In this document: piece by piece, positions 33,062 to 45,623 of the stretch
Position numbering within the stretch: the stretch's first letter is position 1
Layout: every line of letters begins with the position of its first letter
NCBI GenBank assembly: GCA_012976225.1
Contig: JAAVVG010000003.1
Span: forward strand, 1 to 64,000
Source of the DNA: Golubevia sp. BC0850
Lineage: Eukaryota > Basidiomycota > Exobasidiomycetes > Golubeviales > Golubeviaceae
Length of the DNA: 64,000 nt
Reading direction: 5' to 3'
The notes under the pieces: generated by a model
Databases searched by the model: none
Told to the model about the DNA's origin: nothing
What the model saw: only the letters and a program-made list of their open reading frames with translations
Translations under genes and position numbers: made by a program

Positions 33062-33569
33062 GATGAAAACTTTTTTCCCGATGCATGAGATCTTTATAGA
33101 GGAATGATTGCTCAAAATAATATCTAATTTGCCTAGCTGAGGCTTTTCCTACAACTCTTTCTCCTCTGAATGTGTGTAATGGGAAGGGAGTATTGGTCCA
33201 CTTGATGAGCAAGGATGCAAGAAAATGCTAACACTCTCTTCCATTTCCCCTCTGCTTCCCTGTTTTTCCGCTTATCAAGTCACAGGCTCACAGATTTCGT
33301 AGTCTTTGGCTAGTTGATTGTCTTTGTCTCTTGGTCCTACCTTGTCCCTCGTCCGTCTGCTCTCCTCTTGTATATATTATCTAATGTACTAGTATACGTT
33401 TCCCCTTCCAATTAGATTCGTTTCGTTATTTTCGCTTCCGAGTCACGGATTGCAAACAGGACTTGAACGAAGGTGCTGCTGACAAGCCTGAAAGACATAC
33501 ATATCGTAGATACAATCACTCCTAATGCCATCTAGCACTCCCAGTATCAATCTCTATTGCTCCACGGGC
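33062..33569. other. no gene seen; 3' region of MTR10
   Basis: About 500 bp without a supported gene. AT-rich words near 33370 (tgtatatattatctaatg) could be 3'-end signals for either neighbour. Confidence 0.35.
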
Positions 33570-36500
33570 TCATCTATCCAGCGCACCATCATCCAATCTA
33601 GCTCTCTCTCTAGCTTTCCTACTCGCTTGGTAGAGTTTCGTCACCGCCGTCTTGATCTCATCTCTGTTTGCGCCTTGAATTCCTTTCTCGATGTTTCCCA
33701 AAAAGGTAACCTTGTCGTTGCTCGCTACACTTGAGACCGGTAGGCTTAGGACAGCGGTATTTAACCAGGCAGAAATCTGCTGAGAAGGTAGAGCTAGACA
33801 GAGACATCGCAAAGCGATGATGACTTGAGGCAGACTGTCTGAAGAGAAGTGAGTGACCAGACCGTTGAGGAGAAGAGATATCAAGTCGAGTCCAGATGAG
33901 TTGAGGACTTGGAGAATGGCGTTGGAGTAGAGCTGTTTTTCTTGAGGACTGACTTCTCCAGCTCCGTTCGAGAGATCTGCAGATTGAAGAGACGAATGCC
34001 CAACGACCTCCCGGATCACCTCCAGTGAGATATCGTTGACTCCAGGCTGGTAGAGTGTAAGTCCCGTTAGAGCGCATCGGAAAGCGTGAGGAAGAACTGG
34101 GGAGAGGAAGAAAAGAGCTGGGACTCGGCTGGCCACCGCCGCGCAGGTGTGAAGGTAGTCGTCGAGAACTGCAAAGCGAGAGAGGTAGGAAAGTCAGCAC
34201 ATACTCATCAGAGCGATCAAGTACAATATAGGTAGAAGACTCACCATCTGAAAGCTCTTGAGGACTAGTGCTCTCCATCATACCAAGGACTTTCGAACTG
34301 GTTCTCTGGAAAGCGCTGCTCATTCCAGCCATCAGCTGTTCATCTTGAAGGTTACCAAAACCATCTAGAACTTTCCCGACGATCCAGATGTAGCCAGGAA
34401 ATCCGGTGTTCTCAAAGGAAGAGACCAATCGCTCCAGTAGAGTGGGTAGAGTAGGGATTGCAAGGTTTCCGAAGAAGCTCAAGGATCTTCGAAGGAGAGC
34501 ACAAGTCCTCTCCGAAACGAAGAAAGTCGCATGATGTTGAGCTAGAATGGAATCCAGAATGGCGTAAGCTTCTTGACACGTTTGGGAGCAAGTCGGTGGA
34601 AGACCTTCCGAGAATTGAGAGCCAACTACGTGCAGGAATTTCTCCAGTTGCTCCATCCTATCGGCAGCAGTTCGGAGCTCCTTCTTGGTGACTGAGGCTG
34701 CTGGCATAGAGGCGATAGCATGAAGGCGTTCCAAGATTGGCTGAGTGAATCGCATCAAAGGTTCGATAGCGTCCGAAACAGCCATTCCAGCAACTACGTG
34801 TCCCACAGCTTCAGAGACCGACATGAGCTCATCTGGTTCCAGCTTGTCTCCTACCGTGGCGAAGAAGTCATAGAGTTGAGGTAGGTAGGGAACGAGATGC
34901 TGCGGAGTAGAGATCGGAAAGGAAGGAGAGTTGGATGGAGCGTCAGCATTCTTTGTACATTTGAGTGTCAAAAAGTTCCCACCCAAGACTCACCCTTCTA
35001 CAATCTTGACAAAGAAAGTTCATAGCTTGAGCGGCTGCCGCTGCTACCTGGGTATCAGCGCTGCTCAGACCTGCAGAGATGAAGCTCAATTGAGGAGAAA
35101 TTCGATCCGGATGCAGATCGATCCATTCCGTATATCTTGACACTACCAAGAGACCAGCGTAAGTGAGTTTAGGATGATTCGGTAGAGTTGGGATTAGATC
35201 GATGATTTGAGGAAGGATTTCATCATCTCTTGGATCGGCTTCTGCTCCCATTGCTCTCATCGAGAAGAGAGGAGCCTCTACGTCTTGCCACTTGAAGTCT
35301 CCAGGCTGAGAACCACTGATTGAATTCCGCATAAGCTGAAGAGATCGACTGAGACAGACCTTGGAGCCCAAGACATGACAGCAATCCTTCAGCGTGTCAC
35401 CCATGACATGTCTGAATTCCCTGAATTCGTCTCTAGCTTGAGCACTCATCTCTTCTCCATCGGTTGGGAATCGTAGATGCTTGATGATGACATCCAACAA
35501 TCCTTCATAAAGATTTAAGAAAGGAATCAACTTCTCATCGTCTCTTGACTTGGCTAAACCTGAAGCTAGAAGATACCAGAATCTGAAAGTGATTTGAACG
35601 ATGTCTAGATCCTGATAAGCAGAGCATTGAGCTATCGATTGGACTAGAGGAAAGAATTCATCTTGATGCTTGAGGATTAAATGATGGTATGATTCTCCAG
35701 CTTGAACGAAGACTCTACAAAGTCCTCTCACCTTGTCTTCATCATCTTGCTCGATTGCGGAGGCTAGTTGAGCTCTGAAAGGTAGAAGAAGAGGGACGAT
35801 TTGCTGAATAGCTTCCATGTTGTCTTCGACCTCTTGAGTTTCGTGAATCAGATCACAGAGAACATCGACAGCGACGTCGAAGAGAGGTTCGGAAGCTAGA
35901 GCTTGGAATGTGAAGTTGAAGAGGGGAGTGGCCACCAATTGAGAAGCAGTAATTTCACCAGACTTCAACCAGCTTCCTAGACATCCGAAGATTGCATTCT
36001 GGATCTGAGTGGTCAATCCTTAAGGTAGTTAGAGAACGGAAAGAAGATGGAGAGTCAGATTTTGCTTGACAGATGGAATCCTTTAGACAAGAACTGACCT
36101 TCGGCTTGAATGTACATCGAGAGCACCTTGAGAACCTCTTCAGCACTTTCAGATAGTAGAACTGACATCCGAGCGTTGTATGCGTCATTCTAGAGGGTGT
36201 GGAGAAGAGAAATCAGATGTGGTCAGGCCAAGGTAGGTAGGTAGCTCAACGCCTCCGATCTCGCAAAATCTCTAGAACGCATTGCTCTCATAGCCATTTT
36301 TATAGCTCTCGATTCTTTCCTTACTCCTTCTCCTCCTTGTTCCCCTCTCGTACCCCCAATCTTCTACCCACCTCGATAGGAATTCTGTGATTAGTGTTAA
36401 CCTCCTCAGGAAGCACCGTCAGCAGTTCCAGCAGCACTCCCACCTTTGAAGGATCTCTTCCAAAGTTCTCTATCATTTCCGGAATGACTATTGGCCACTG

Positions 36501-37095
36501 TTCGTTCGTCATCTGTAGAGCCAATCCAGAGAGAGCTAAGGAAAGCTGCGTCTGGATGATTCTTGGACCAGAAGCATAGGCTGAAAGAGCTGTGAGAAGT
36601 GTCGATCTCAAGGAGTGATAGGCTGTAGGAGGAAGTTGATGGAGATCATAAGTTACCTGGGGAAGAGTGAATTGGAATTTGGTCAGAACGGTTGTAGATT
36701 GAATCTCAAAAGGGAAGGTCTCTTCTCTGCCTCACTTTTGATCTGAAAGTCTGAGAAGCGAAGACTCTTGGTTCTAAGGGAAGCTCTTGAGATAGAAGTA
36801 GCTCATTGGCTATTTCCCAGGCTTCAGGCTGAAGGGAGAGAAGAGGAAGAAGAGAAGAAGAAAAAGTAAGGTACGCTGAAAGGAGAGCAGGATGAATTCT
36901 GCTGCTGCTGCTGGTAGTAGTGGTATGGAAGTTGAAGTGAAAACTGACAGTCTTTTGAAATTCTTGAAGCCATTGATTAGCTTGATTCCTAGCTTGAGTT
37001 TCGGTTGTCTTGTATAGCGAGTCCAAGGCTTGAAGTACAGAAGATAGGTTTGGAGGAGATGATGAGAATGAAGCTGAAGTTGGAGTAGAACTCAT
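33570..37095 (-). CDS. MTR10: nuclear import receptor MTR10 / transportin-3
   Basis: Seven exons: 36949-37095, 36736-36828, 36372-36656, 36099-36189, 34994-36018, 34245-34899 and 33570-34168; 964 residues, as expected for Mtr10 (about 970). The protein starts with the exportin-1/importin-beta-like segment: VLQALDSLYKTTETQARNQA, NQWLQEFQKT, PEAWEIANELLLSQELPLEP, RVFASQTFRSKVTYDLHQLP. Later HEAT helices include NDAYNARMSVLLSESAEEVL, TQIQNAIFGCLGSWLK, HLVPYLPQLYDFF, DELMSVSEAVGHVVAGM and GYIWIVGKVLDGFG. This karyopherin imports SR-rich mRNA-binding proteins (Npl3 in yeast, SR splicing factors in animals). Two donors use GTCAGT instead of GTGAGT. Confidence 0.95.
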
Positions 37096-38061
37096 TCTTC
37101 TCGCAGCTAATAGCCTGAAGGTGATCTATTTGGCTTGAGATTTGAGGTCAGAGATGAGATTAGACAGACTTAATTCTTGATGCGTTGCTGTAGAAGCTGC
37201 AATTGGGAAGAAATTCAAGTCACTCTCGTCCCTTGCCTCGATTGCCTCTCTTCCACCCAATCCGATTCGACTCTTCACTATCATAACCTTTTCTAAACAG
37301 GTCAGAATCACTGTAAAATTCGGAATGAAACTCCAGCAAAGATTTCTCGGACGCCTGTCTTTTGCTCTAAAGGTCTTCAGCTCACAGCCTCCTGCCTCTC
37401 GCGCTCTACTCCCTTGCTGGACTGCATACCGCAGGGCCGAGGGGAAATAAGTTGCTGAGTTCACCAGTATGTACAAGACAAGAAGTGAAGAGGTTTCTCT
37501 GACCTCCAAAATTGTCACAGAACTGCTCTCTTGAATAACGGTGGGACGCACTGCCACAGATCTTGGAAGTTGGAACGGTCTTTCTCTCCCTCTGGTACAT
37601 TTTGTAGATAAATATCTAGTCTTGCTCCAAATGTTTAACTATCAAAAATCAAGACAAATCCCTTTCTGACTGATCTGTTCAGTACACCGTGCGATCCCAG
37701 GTGAGATTCTATACTCAGCTGTCCCTGGTCGCAAGCTCCAACACTGTTCTGCAATCCTCCCCTTTCCCTCTCCACCTCCTCATTGATTTTTCTTCTTTCT
37801 TATCCCTCTCATTCTCCCCAATTCTGTTTCATTTCAATAAAAACAGAAGTCTCACCTCAACCTGTCATCACTCAAGCAAGAATCAATCCAATCCAATCCA
37901 ATCCAATCCTATCCAACGAATCCATTTCATTTCCAACCGTATAGCCATCTCTACCTTATCTCAATCTATACTACCAACTCTTTCACCTATACTAAAGTCT
38001 TCTCAAATCTTCAATCAACCATTCGCTTAGATCCACACCTCTTTCAAATCTCCTCAATACC
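37096..38061. promoter_or_regulatory. divergent upstream region of MTR10 and RAS
   Basis: A 966-bp head-to-head gap. The half next to RAS is strongly pyrimidine-rich on the + strand, as in many fungal promoters and 5' leaders, and carries a short tandem repeat. No convincing gene is seen in it. Confidence 0.4.
37883..37909. repeat. short tandem repeat (CAATC)n in the RAS leader region
   Basis: About five tandem copies of the pentamer CAATC, the last imperfect, lie roughly 150 bp upstream of the RAS start codon. The unit is not a multiple of three, which is tolerated only because the stretch is non-coding. Confidence 0.8.
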
Positions 38062-40190
38062 ATGTCAGTCCATGGGAAAATGATGATCTACAAACTGGTG
38101 GTTCTGGGAGATGGTGGTGTGGGAAAGACAGCTCTAACCATTCAGGTGAGTCTTTTTATCTGTCAATTCTTCTCTTTGCTTCCTTTGCTTCGTGCTCATT
38201 ACTTCAGTCAGGGGTGCAAGTGATTGGATCCGGAAACGGTGATCCCATCCTATCACGTCCCTTTGCAGAGGCTCATCACACAGCTATCAGACCTCTGTTG
38301 GTCTCTTTCAAGATCATCAGAGAATCCAATTCGATCACGTTCTTTCACTCCAATCGGGTTCTGGGAGAGAGGAAAGGGACTCAAGGAAGGGTCCATTGAG
38401 TCCGAGTGCTTCCCATTTTGACTGTTGGCTTCGAGGATCAATCTCTTTCTCATGCTGCAGAGCAGAAGCCTAGATGGGAGGAAAAGAGTTTTAAAGATCC
38501 AAGACTATCCAGATCAAGTCTCGTGCTGGTCATTGAGAACTGCAGCAGAGGTTGCTGTGATGTGAACTCTTCTTGATAGAGGAGGAGCGTAGACCGCACT
38601 TCACCCCCCTCAGTCAGGGGAGCCATGACAACCTCTTGTCTCGGCTCCAAACCTCTCTCTTGGGCAGTGGCTTTAGCCTTCAGATTCGCGTCAATGGGAT
38701 TAGGGGCGGAGGAGCGCTGCAGATCTTGGGGCTGTCTGCAGGGCTTCAATGGAATGAGGATAGGTTAAAGGTGCTGCGAAGAATAAACCGCTCTCTTTCT
38801 CATACGACCTACGATGAGGCAAACGAGGCAAACAATCCAGAGTGATGTTTTGCTATAGTCTCAAACCTTCACCATGAAGCAAGGCACTCTTGTGGTCTAC
38901 AGAAGTCTTTCAGAAAACACCTAGCTCACCAGCTGACTTTCGGTTCCTCCTCATCGTCTCTACACCCTCTTCTGAAACCTCCCAACCCTGTTTTTGAAAC
39001 GTCTCCTTACTTCCTCTTCTTTAGCTCTGTTTGAATCATTTCGTTGGTGAGTAATCGTCGGAGGTGACAGAGGATTTAGCCCAGGTGGGAGATAGAGTAG
39101 CAGAAAGGGGTTGGATCTGAGAAGCTGCGGGGCAAGTGAGACGGCCCTGGAATCGGGTTGAGAAGGTATGAGGCCCAATATCGTTGGTTCAGTTTAGCAA
39201 TGGAAACAACGGACAGAGAGGGCTCTCGGGGTTGCAATTGAGGAACTTTAAAGATCGGCCGGCTCAACCCCACACCGCTTGAGCTGAGATCTGGAGGCCT
39301 GAATAGACTCAAGTTTGACCTGAATAGAAGTTGGAGATCCAAAGCTCTTTGATTCTGCGACACGAAGAGTGACTGCTGAAGATTTCTCAACTTTCGCTCC
39401 TCGCCCATCGCCTTTCAATCAAACAGAAACCTATGATCCAACCATTGAAGATTCGTATCGTAAGCAAACGGTCATAGATGATCAGCCTTGTATGCTAGAG
39501 GTGCTGGATACTGCTGGGCAAGGTGAGTGCAAAGGAACAGAACGCAAACGATTCGGAGGGGTCTTCATCTTATCAATCCTCACTTCTCCCTCTTCCATCC
39601 TCTTTTACTCGATCCTCTCATCTAATCTTCTCAGAGGAATACACTGCCCTTCGAGATCAGTGGATCAGGGAAGGAGAAGGGTTCCTTCTGGTCTACTCCA
39701 TCGCAGCGAGAGCAACCTTTGAGAGAGTTGAACGCTTCCGATCACAGATTTCGTGAGTAGCCTTCCTATTTTTAAAAGTTTAGGAATCTGCAAGAAGGGC
39801 TGGAAAGACCTTGGGGGCGTGACCCTGATCGAACTCGTTATCGATGAGTTGACCAAATTCTAATCACTTGTTTCTCTTCCGATTCCATCTCCACCGGGAT
39901 TCTTCATCTATCTCATACTCAATAGGAGAGTGAAAGACCAAGAACCTCATACAGTGCCTATCATGCTAGTTGGAAACAAATGTGACAAAGTCAACGAACG
40001 AGAAGTCTCAAGGGACGAAGGACAGGCTCTAGCAAACAGATTGGGGTGCAAGTTCGTCGAATCAAGTGCAAAGACTTGTGTCAACGTCGAGAAGGCCTAC
40101 TACACTGTCGTTAGAATGATCAGGGAACAGAGGGAAGGACCGACTGGTGGAGCGACGAAAAAGAAGAAGAGCAAATGCTTGATCTTCTAA
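38062..40190 (+). CDS. RAS: Ras small GTPase
   Basis: Five exons: 38062-38145, 39025-39046 (22 nt), 39427-39522, 39635-39752 and 39926-40190; 194 residues. All G boxes are present: P-loop GDGGVGKT, effector loop [19 protein letters not shown] and ESSAK. The microexon supplies LCLNHFV and joins E-T-Y-D to the P-loop exon; without it Ras would lose switch-I context. The position equal to human Ras Ala11 is Asp, and Ser17 is Thr, as in basidiomycete Ras2-type proteins. A lysine run (KKKKSK) precedes the C-terminal CLIF CAAX box, and the terminal Phe suggests geranylgeranylation. Introns 1 (879 nt) and 2 (380 nt) are far longer than typical here. Confidence 0.97.
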
Positions 40191-40917
40191 GATCGGAACG
40201 GGGAAGGTTTCAAGTGAAGTCCTGATCTCTAATTTCAGGTGGGAAATCGGGCCTACGAAGTGCAGATCTCAAGAACAGGAGTGGAATGATTCAGAGAGAA
40301 AGATTCTGGCATTCTCGTCAATCTCAAGTTTCCCTGATTCGACTTTCTGAAAGACACTCTCACACAACAACTCAAGGTCAAGGCGTCCTCTTTCTCTCAA
40401 TTGCCCACCCGCATCCTCAGTCAAAATTCCTCTCTCTCTTTCTCTCTCTCCATCTCTCTTATATATATCGCTCCCTTCTCTTTTAGAATTCCGTTTTGTT
40501 TTCCAAGTTCCGATACCCTACTTTACGATTTCTTTCCTTTCTTAATCCTTTTGTTTCCCTTTCCAAAATTTGCTTCGCTTTTTTCGCATCCACTCCATCA
40601 CCCTCTTCTCACAAAACTCCAACAAAAGTCTCAATGAAAAAGCTCTTGAATCCATACTGCCATTCTTCTTTCCTCCTACCTTCTTTACCTTTCTTTTAGG
40701 CCTCTTTTCTCCGTTTGAAAACTTCCACACATGAAGCGCAAATACTTTTTCTCTCGTCGCCACACCTTCTCTTTGTGATTCGAATGCTTTGGAACGATCA
40801 GATTGACTTGTTGGAGTAGCGATCGATACGGAGGAACTCTAAAATCAAATTAACAGGGGGATGAGATGGAACTACAGTATTCAGTAACAAAATTCGATTA
40901 ATTCTCTCTCGACTTCT
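40191..40917. terminator. convergent 3' region of RAS and ADE2
   Basis: A 727-bp tail-to-tail gap, long for this window, with pyrimidine-rich runs and a short TA run near 40460. No gene is supported. Confidence 0.35.
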
Positions 40918-43424
40918 TCACTTCTTTCCATAGTCCCAGCCTTCCTTTCCTAGCTTCTCAATCTTTCCCTCGACCTCTCTCTGCATTTCTTCCATATAGA
41001 TCTGCATCCTGGATAGATAATCTGGATCGGAAGATCCTAGAATCCTCACTGCCAAGAGAGCAGCGTTCGTGGAGTTGTTGATTGCTACTGTAGCGGTGGG
41101 GATACCTCTCTGATTGACAGACAAGTCACAAAGGGGAAGATACAGCAAGGAGAAGAACGAGAGAGAAGGGGGTCAGTCACCTACCAGAGACAGAGAACTT
41201 GTACTAGAACCAAAAAACTCACAGGCATCTGCACAATACTGTGCAGGGAATCGACACCATCCAAAGTGCTTCCTTTGACTGGTACTCCGATCACTGGCAA
41301 GGCGGTTTGAGCAGCGACCATTCCAGGAAGATGAGCGGCACCACCTGCTCCTGCGATGATGCACTTCAATCCTCTGCTCGGAGCACTTCGCGAGTATTCT
41401 CTCATCCTGTCCGGCGTCCTGTGTGCGGAAACGATGGAGAGCTCGAATGGAACGTTGAACTTCTTCAGGATATGAGCTGCTGGCAGCATCACTGGCAGAT
41501 CAGAGTCTGATCCCATGATGATTCCGACCAGAGGAGCTGGATGAGAGAAGTCTAGAGGGGAGTAGGGCGTCGATGGTGGAAGAGTTGCTGAGGTTGAAGA
41601 GGTGTTTGAAGTTGAGGTGGCAGATGAGGAGGAAGACAAGATTCCTTCCAAGGTTAAGGACTTGTCCAACTTCTTGCTCGGTGACGCTGAGGCTTTGGTG
41701 GCGGATTCGAGAGCCTCCAAGACTAGATCCAGCCGTTCCTTGACTACCGAGTCGTTCTGCCCAACGATCGTGACGTGTCCCATCTTCCTACCTTTCCTAC
41801 ATCCAGTCTTTCCGTAGAGATGGACAGTAGAACCGGGCACCTCTAGACTCTTGACAGCTGGTGCGAAGGTCTTCTCCAGAGCTTTGGGATCCGTGTCCAG
41901 GTCCGCTAGACCTAGAATATTGACCATGGCAGCAGAACCGACCTTGAGAGCAGTAGATCCTAGAGGATAACCCAAGATAGCTCTGAGGTGATTCTCGTAC
42001 TGAGAAGTCTCGCAGGCTTCGATGGTGTAGTGTCCAGAGTTGTGAGGCCTTGGTGCGATCTCGTTGATCAACAGCTCTCCGTTCTTCATCGAGAACATCT
42101 CGACTCCAAAGACCCCTGCTCCTTCGAAGGTAGATACAGCTCTTTGGGCGATTTCCCTAGCTCTGGCTTCGACTGTTGGATCCGAAGACCTGAGAGGAGC
42201 GTAGACCGTGTGGCAGATGTTGTCTCTGTGAACTGTCTCTACCGCTGGATAGGCTTTGACTTCTCCGGATGAAGACCTGACGACCATGACGGCGATCTCT
42301 CTTTCGAATTCTGCCCACTTCTCGCAGTAGAGACCTCTGGTTCCATCTCCCAAAGCTTTGATAGCTTCTCTGATTTTGTCCTCCTCGGCAGAGCGTAGTA
42401 CGAAGTTCCCCTTTCCGTCGTAGGCCTGAGTCCTGGACTTCAACATGAGAGGTAGTCCAAATTTCTTGATGGATTCTAGAGCTCCTTTGAATTGATCCTC
42501 TTTAGCTTCGGTTGGATCGGAAGGCGAGCTCTCGTCCTTACCAACGCATTCGTATTCTGCCACTGGAAGACCCTTAGAGACCAGGTGAACCTTCTGGTTG
42601 TACTTGTCCTGAATGAGCTTGATTGTAGAAGGGCGAGGATGGACTTCTTTGATCATCTCTTCCTTCAAAACTTGATCCAAGACGTTGGCATCTACGTGTT
42701 CGATCTCGATTGTTAAGATGTCTACCTTGGAGGCTAGTTCTCTGATGTGGGGAGCTGAAGAGAATGGACCATCGATATGCTCGGATCCGCAAGGCAAAGA
42801 GGAGGCGGAAGGTTGAAAGTTGACTTGCTTCGCTGGAGAGTTGATTCCTGAATCCAAGAGGAGGACCTTGACGTTGAGCCTAGAGGCTGCCTCTACGAAC
42901 ATTCGACCTAATTGGCCGGCACCTGAGGGAAAGAGTGGGGGCGAAGTTGAAGATCAAGACTCGAATACCGGGTCAGAGAAGTAGACAGCTAGAGCATGGT
43001 CCAGGACAGATAGAGGAAGAAGGGAAAAGCTTCCTCTCCTCTTCTACCTCTGAACTCGGTGGCTCCTCTTAGGAAGATGAGAAACAAGGAGGAATCATCT
43101 TCCGCCTTGATTCGACTAGCAGCCAGGTCCGGGAGAGCTGGAATGGAGGCTAGCAGTTCCACTTTGACAGCTCTGGCACCACCACTCCCAACGCTTCTAC
43201 CTCCCCGTCGCAATACAGCGGCGTCCTGCGCTAAGCATATGTGGACTAACATCTCAGCACCTGATTCCATGCGCTGTGTGTTCTCCTTAACCCTCTTCAA
43301 GCTGGGTGATTGCAATCAGTGCCACCACCAGTTCCTCTCACTTTTCTTCCTCCAGCCTCCCTCTCTCTTTCTGCTTCCGAGTCGATTCTAACTCACCGAG
43401 AACTCCGACCACTCTGTTATCCAT
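40918..43424 (-). CDS. ADE2: phosphoribosylaminoimidazole carboxylase
   Basis: Three exons: 43397-43424 (28 nt), 41223-42922 and 40918-41109; 639 residues. It begins [20 protein letters not shown], the nucleotide-binding start of the PurK-like ATP-grasp domain. Further ATP-grasp marks are [25 protein letters not shown] and [20 protein letters not shown]. After a Ser/Thr linker the PurE-like domain starts at [16 protein letters not shown] and has [10 protein letters not shown] and [15 protein letters not shown]. The enzyme converts AIR to CAIR in purine synthesis; loss gives red adenine auxotrophs in yeasts. The first intron (42923-43396) is 474 nt long and follows only nine full codons. Confidence 0.98.
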
Positions 43425-43816
43425 CTTTGCAAATCGAATCTACGAGGTTGAAGGTTGGAGATTGAGGATTGAGGATTTTTGATGTTGAGTTTGTTCTCGA
43501 GACAGTTGCACTAAGAAGAAAATCTCCCATAGGGCAATAGAAATCCACATAGGGGCCTCATACAACAAACTCAAACTGTTTTTCACGTCCATCAAAATTG
43601 GTGATAAATATACTCAACTCAGATCAAAGAAGCACAGTATCTAAGACAGAGGAAGATGGTTATAGATAGAGAAAGTAGTCGGGAGAAGGTTCATTATGAT
43701 GGTGAAGAAACCGAAACGATGATGTGAACAGGGAACCCAAGATGACCAGAGAAGAAAAAAACCTTTGAGAGACCAGGAAACCAGGGGAGACGAAAAAGGC
43801 CAAAGAAATAGCAAAC
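43425..43816. other. ADE2 promoter and 3' region of the transporter gene
   Basis: 392 bp between two minus-strand genes, holding the ADE2 promoter. I did not identify a Bas1-type site with confidence. Confidence 0.35.
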
Positions 43817-44883
43817 CTAATCGCTTTTTGCTAGGGGCCCGACTGGAAGAGTGAAGAGAGAGGTTTCACCAGCGAGAAGTCCAGCTGCTCCAGTGTACAA
43901 GGCGATAGCGCTAGTGAATAATCCCATAGCTGTAACGTAGAGAGTGGTGAGAGAAGGAATTGAGGTCAGACAAAATGCTAGCAGACTCATCGTGGCGACG
44001 CTCTCAAATCGTTACCTACCTCCACCTGCAGTCTTGACGGCTGGACTCTGAGTCAAGAAGGCTGAAAATAACAATCCGAAAGTCAATGAAAGACAAGTGA
44101 AGAGTGAAGCTAGGCAGATGGAAGATCTAAGAGAAGCGAGTAGGATCTGGAAAAGAGAGATTTTCGAGTCGGTACCATGGAAAGCACAGGCATGGCGCCG
44201 TATCCTATAAACTCACAATGACGGTGAAGATGAACCAAGCACTCAAGTAAAATCCTAGGTAGTTCGCCATCTCCTCAGGTTCGACCGCCAGAGCGGGGAA
44301 AGCGGCGGGAAGTAGTAAAGTCAAAGCGAAGGACCACCAGAATCTGAAAGTGAGAAGGAAAGAAGAGAAGGCAAACGTGAGAAAGGTGATCTTCCCTTAT
44401 CGGTTTGATCGGACCAAAATCTACTCACGCTCCATAAGCTGAGAAAGCTGTTGCTCCAAAGGTGTTACCAGCAGCAAATTCCCACATTCCAGCCATGAAT
44501 TGAGTAGTACCTCCAAATGCTAAGGCGAGTCCGATGATAGGAGCATCTGAAGTGACTCCACGAGCTCCCACGTTGATCAAAGAGAGAACATAACTGGTAC
44601 AAGCGAAAGATAAAAGTCCTAGTGGGGCTGGGTTTGCGATCGAGCGAAAGTAGGTTGGAAGAGCCGGTTGGCTGTTGTCGACTTGATGTCCAACCGCTGA
44701 GATGAGATTGAAAAGAAAGGAGCAAAGTCAGCTTACAACATTAAAGAGATTTTGTTGACACCGTCTCGTTGTTGCCCCACTAATCATAGACTCCTACTCA
44801 CGAACGACATGGTGAGCGATCTTCTCATCGGTCTGTTGAGACTCGGAGGCAGACATGTGAAGGTAAGGTAGTTCGTTGCTCAT
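43817..44883 (-). CDS. GPR1/FUN34/YaaH-family acetate (or ammonium) transporter
   Basis: Five exons: 44802-44883, 44429-44696, 44217-44343, 44020-44146 and 43817-43929; 238 residues. The family signature NPAPLGLLSFACTSYVL is present, followed by six hydrophobic segments: ARGVTSDAPIIGLALAFG, QFMAGMWEFAAGNTFGATAF, WWSFALTLLLPAAF, LGFYLSAWFIFTVI, LTFGLLFSAFL and GLFTSAIALYTGAAGLLAG. The N-terminal ~45 residues are cytosolic. Relatives (Ato2/Ady2, bacterial SatP) carry acetate, succinate or ammonium-linked fluxes at the plasma membrane and are usually repressed by glucose. The exact substrate cannot be read from sequence. Confidence 0.92.
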
Positions 44884-45623
44884 CTTGAAGTTTAAAGTTT
44901 GAAAAGATGGAAAATTTTAGAGAATGTGAGAGTGAGGAGTGGATGTTAAAGTTAGAGAGAGAGAAGAAGATGGGGGATAGGAGAATGAAGCTGTCAAAGG
45001 ATCACCTTTTAAAGCCCAAGTTTCCAAAATCAAATCGAAGTAAGGAGTCGGATGTTTTGAAACCGTTTCCGAAAGAAAGGAGGTGCTTACGGAACTGAGA
45101 ATTCTGTCCCAAAGCGGGAAGCCCCTTGCTTCTCAATTACGCCTCCCCCTCTTCCTTCCACAGTCCCGTGTTTGGATGACTAACACTCAAACACCGGATC
45201 GAGATAACTGCAACCTGTACAGGTATCGAGGTAGCTAGAGGCGATTAAGCCTCAAATTCTCATCTACTTGCGGCCAGGACCCCAGCCTAGAAACTGAGTA
45301 GAAAGTGCTTGGGCCAAGACAGCATACAGAATCCAACGCAGCAAACACGAAGTAGGGATTGAGATTGAAACAAATCTTCAAGCAAAAGGATGAAATCGCT
45401 GGAAACAATAAAAGAGTTACAATATGGAGATGCAAAGAGAGACAGAGACGCAGAGAGTGAGAGAGAGCAAAAATGGGAATGGATGCGGAGAGGCAGCGAA
45501 ACAAGAATGGATGTACAATAATTGACATTGGTTCGTGATGATTCATGTTAGCTTCATTAGAGAATTAGACAAGAAAATAAAAGAAAGGGCTCGGAAGTGT
45601 TGTTGAGATTCGACCAGCGAAAT
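44884..45623. other. transporter promoter and 3' region of the VPS9 gene
   Basis: 740 bp between two minus-strand genes. No frame looks coding, and purine-rich runs dominate. It must hold the transporter promoter. Confidence 0.35.

Noticed and set aside
38214-38845. Short frames inside the long RAS intron as nested genes
   Set aside because: No motifs, no starts in good context and overlapping on both strands; typical chance frames.
40450-40475. TA run as a promoter TATA box
   Set aside because: It lies between two convergent 3' ends, so no promoter is expected there.
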